Origin: Breviolum minutum Mf 1.05b.01
Lineage: Eukaryota; Sar; Dinophyceae; Suessiales; Symbiodiniaceae
Direction: 5' to 3'
DNA length: 64,000 bases
Assembly (NCBI GenBank): GCA_000507305.1
Contig: DF241009.1
Span: 1 to 64,000 of the forward strand
In this document: piece by piece, positions 62,117 to 64,000 of the stretch
How the letters are laid out: each line of letters opens with the position of its first letter
How positions within the stretch are numbered: position 1 is the stretch's first letter
Made by a program: the position numbers and the translations under genes
The notes under the pieces: generated by a model
The model's database searches: none
Seen by the model: only the letters and a program-made list of their open reading frames with translations
What the model was told of the DNA's origin: nothing

Positions 62117-62961
62117 TGAAACTCCAATGAAACTCCTGTCTCTGATTGTCACCTCTTCGATGTCAGAGACCACTGTCTGGTCTTCATCTTCAGTGTATTG
62201 ATCAAAGTCATCCTCACAGCGCCGTGGATCTCTGGTGTAAAACGCTCCCTCATGACTCATATTGACTGGAGTACTATCGGCATTGGATCCATGGATCCAT
62301 GCAATGTGTTAGTTCTATTCGTTCTGATATAGACATACTGAACCTATGCATTTCGGATGCATGCATGGACAAAAAACCGTCTTTTCAAGCCTTTACTTTG
62401 GCTGCCTGCGCGTGCCTTTCAATTAGGAAAACAGTCAAATCTCATGCATTTTGAAGGTCGTTGTCAGTTGTGAGCATTCCTCCAGCTTTGGAGCGAATTT
62501 TGTCCCATTTCGATTGATTTCCAACATCACGATGTTGATTGAAATATAGCTGGTGAAGCTTGTAGGCAGGATAGCCAAAAAGCATCTCATGAGCCATTGA
62601 ATTACTGCTTGGGATTTTATGGGATCAATGCACATGCAAAGGCCTTCACGAACAGAATGCTGCCTCTGGCCCATCGCTCTTTTTCCCAGCTTTCAAATTG
62701 CATCAAATTGCTACATCTTCATTTAAGTATTAGCGTCCATGTAACCCTGTAGTGATAGGCATCGACATGGACCTACAAGCAATCTGATACCTAAAGCATC
62801 ATAAATCCCACCTGTTCAGGCTCGTCACAAAAGACTTTGACTTGATAATCTTGATATTTGGGACATCTTGATACCAACTGATACCCAAAGCCCGTGACCC
62901 AGTCCTCGTACTCTTCCGAGTAATCACTCTCTTCGATCTCTTCCACAGGTGCATCCGAGTC
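62117..62961 (-). CDS. Unidentified protein with acidic exons, partial
   Basis: Exon 62961-62812 is exactly 50 codons between a CTGCAG acceptor and a GT donor. It reads DSDAPVEEIEESDYSEEYED and then WVTGFGYQLVSRCPKYQDYQ. Exon 62265 to about 62117 (after CTCCAG) reads DPRRCEDDFDQYTEDEDQTV and then VSDIEEVTIRDRSF. Between them about 62610-62450 is open with MAHEMLFGYPAYKLHQLYF. The Asp/Glu-rich stretches suggest a disordered acidic protein. The middle exon could not be phased to the first, so part of the model is missing. A further acidic patch at about 63180 (AESHDDDRPEDCRDLS) may be an earlier exon. No family recognised. Confidence 0.5.
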
Positions 62962-64000
62962 CTGCAAAGGGACAAGTTACAAGATCCATGTTGGGATAAT
63001 TGCAAACAAGGCAAAATAACATACAGTAAGTCATGTACCTAAAATTACGTAGATATGGCTGCTTGAGCTACTATAAATACAGTTGATCTTCCATGGAGCC
63101 TTTGATTGTAACCTCAAGAAGCTAGAAAGGTCCCTACAGTCCTCCGGTCGATCGTCATCATGCGACTCAGCACGTTGAATGGTGTGGAAGTTCATGGAAG
63201 TTCACTCCCGCTAATATTTCAGAGACCCTCTCGATCCGATGCAGGTAGTGGTTAAAATATGTTGAAATACCGTTTGCCTTCTGTTCAGGAAGGATCTATG
63301 TTAGTTTGCTGGAAGGTATGCCTAGGTTTTTTGAACTATTAAAGACGCAAACGTTCAAGAACTTGACTGTCAAGACATTGCTCCGGATGTGTTCTTTCGA
63401 AACTATTTGATGCTATTTGTATCTCATGCTACATACTTTGCAACTTGTAGTCCAAAACCACTTCAGCTGTTCCACTTGAGATTACAAGAGTGTACAAGAG
63501 TTATCTATAATTATCCATAAATTCTAATCGAATCGCCGAAACACCAAATGTCACTCCACGTTCTTGGATGTGGGCATTACAAGTGACGTCTCACTGAGGT
63601 GTCAGCAGGACTTGATGCCAATGGCATTGAGCTAAATCCACCTTGGCCCGTGGCATTGGAGGTACTTGACCTCTGGGTTGACTAAAGTGGGTGCGGAGAA
63701 ATATATCGGACTTTCATATCCCAGTGAAAACTATAGACATGTAGTCAAACGTATTTTATCGTATCTTCATATTATCCCGTAGCCACACAGCACAGCACAA
63801 ATCCACAGAGTGGGCTGCAAGTTCCAGACTCCTGACCCTCTCAGGCTAAAACTTGTCGTTGTTGCAGAAGGCAAATGTGTTGCCTTATCATTTTGGCCGC
63901 AACGCAAAGCAACACGACATGCGGTTGGCAACTGACTCACATGGTCCAATTCGTGGTTTCAACACCCTTCACGGTAGTCATTCGTATATTACGTATCGAA
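62962..64000. other. No gene recognised
   Basis: Apart from the acidic patch near 63180 and an open minus frame at about 63950-63880 (DHVSQLPTACRVALRCGQ), this end of the window is AT-rich non-coding DNA. Confidence 0.4.

Noticed and set aside
1..64000. CRISPR arrays, bacterial operons, riboswitches, rRNA or tRNA genes
   Set aside because: No regular spaced repeats, ribosome-binding sites, or recognisable rRNA or tRNA sequence were seen. tRNA or small RNA genes could still be missed without a covariance search.

Overview
The window looks like nuclear DNA of a dinoflagellate, probably of the Symbiodiniaceae type. Four signs point there. Coding sequence is cut into short exons (about 30-230 nt) scattered through long introns. 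Many of the 5' splice sites that my gene models need are GC or GA instead of GT. The left end carries a large single-frame Ty1/copia element of the kind common in these genomes. One split gene encodes the ExExGYLG motif known from the N-terminal region of dinoflagellate polyketide synthase transcripts. Every gene I can identify, and the retroelement, reads on the minus strand, which fits a unidirectional gene block.

Layout in coordinate order (genes read right to left). 1-7648: 5' part of a copia retrotransposon with candidate LTR, initiator-tRNA-Met-type primer site and an uninterrupted gag-pol frame of at least 2469 codons that runs off the window. The pol order is zinc knuckle, protease, methyltransferase-like insert, integrase, reverse transcriptase, RNase H, then a tail with a membrane segment. 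7674-7945: AT-rich 136-bp tandem duplication beside the LTR. 8218-10850: six exons of the dinoflagellate PKS-type N-terminal region; the ketosynthase expected next is not seen, and the retroelement lies in that direction. 12105-17394: exons of an unidentified protein or proteins with basic helical parts, an acidic/proline-rich linker and a final membrane helix. 17395-24039: no gene recognised, but a palindromic TACTACGTAGTA array and a G-quadruplex-type G-run tract lie at 22.2-22.5 kb. 24026-25667: unidentified exons. 26715-28270: a five-exon SAM-dependent methyltransferase of the eEF1A-lysine-methyltransferase type. 28.9-38.9 kb: scattered candidate exons only. 39.6-42.6 kb: a WW domain split over two exons, then exons for a membrane helix and an acidic/Thr-rich tail. 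45.1-48.5 kb: candidate helical exons. 48.9-49.1 kb: tetranucleotide microsatellite. 50048-54407: at least eight exons of a GT34 (GMA12/MNN10-type) glycosyltransferase. 57.9-63.2 kb: further unidentified exons, including a 50-codon acidic one, and a cluster of GGTATTAAACG-like repeats.

The genes do not form an obvious pathway. The gene models rest on hand translation of the minus strand. They are strongest where exons in different frames join with matching splice phase into one conserved protein (PKS N-terminal region, methyltransferase, GT34 and WW). First and last exons, untranslated regions and promoters could not be placed. Features marked as candidate exons are open, coding-like frames flanked by AG or by plausible donors, without a recognised family.
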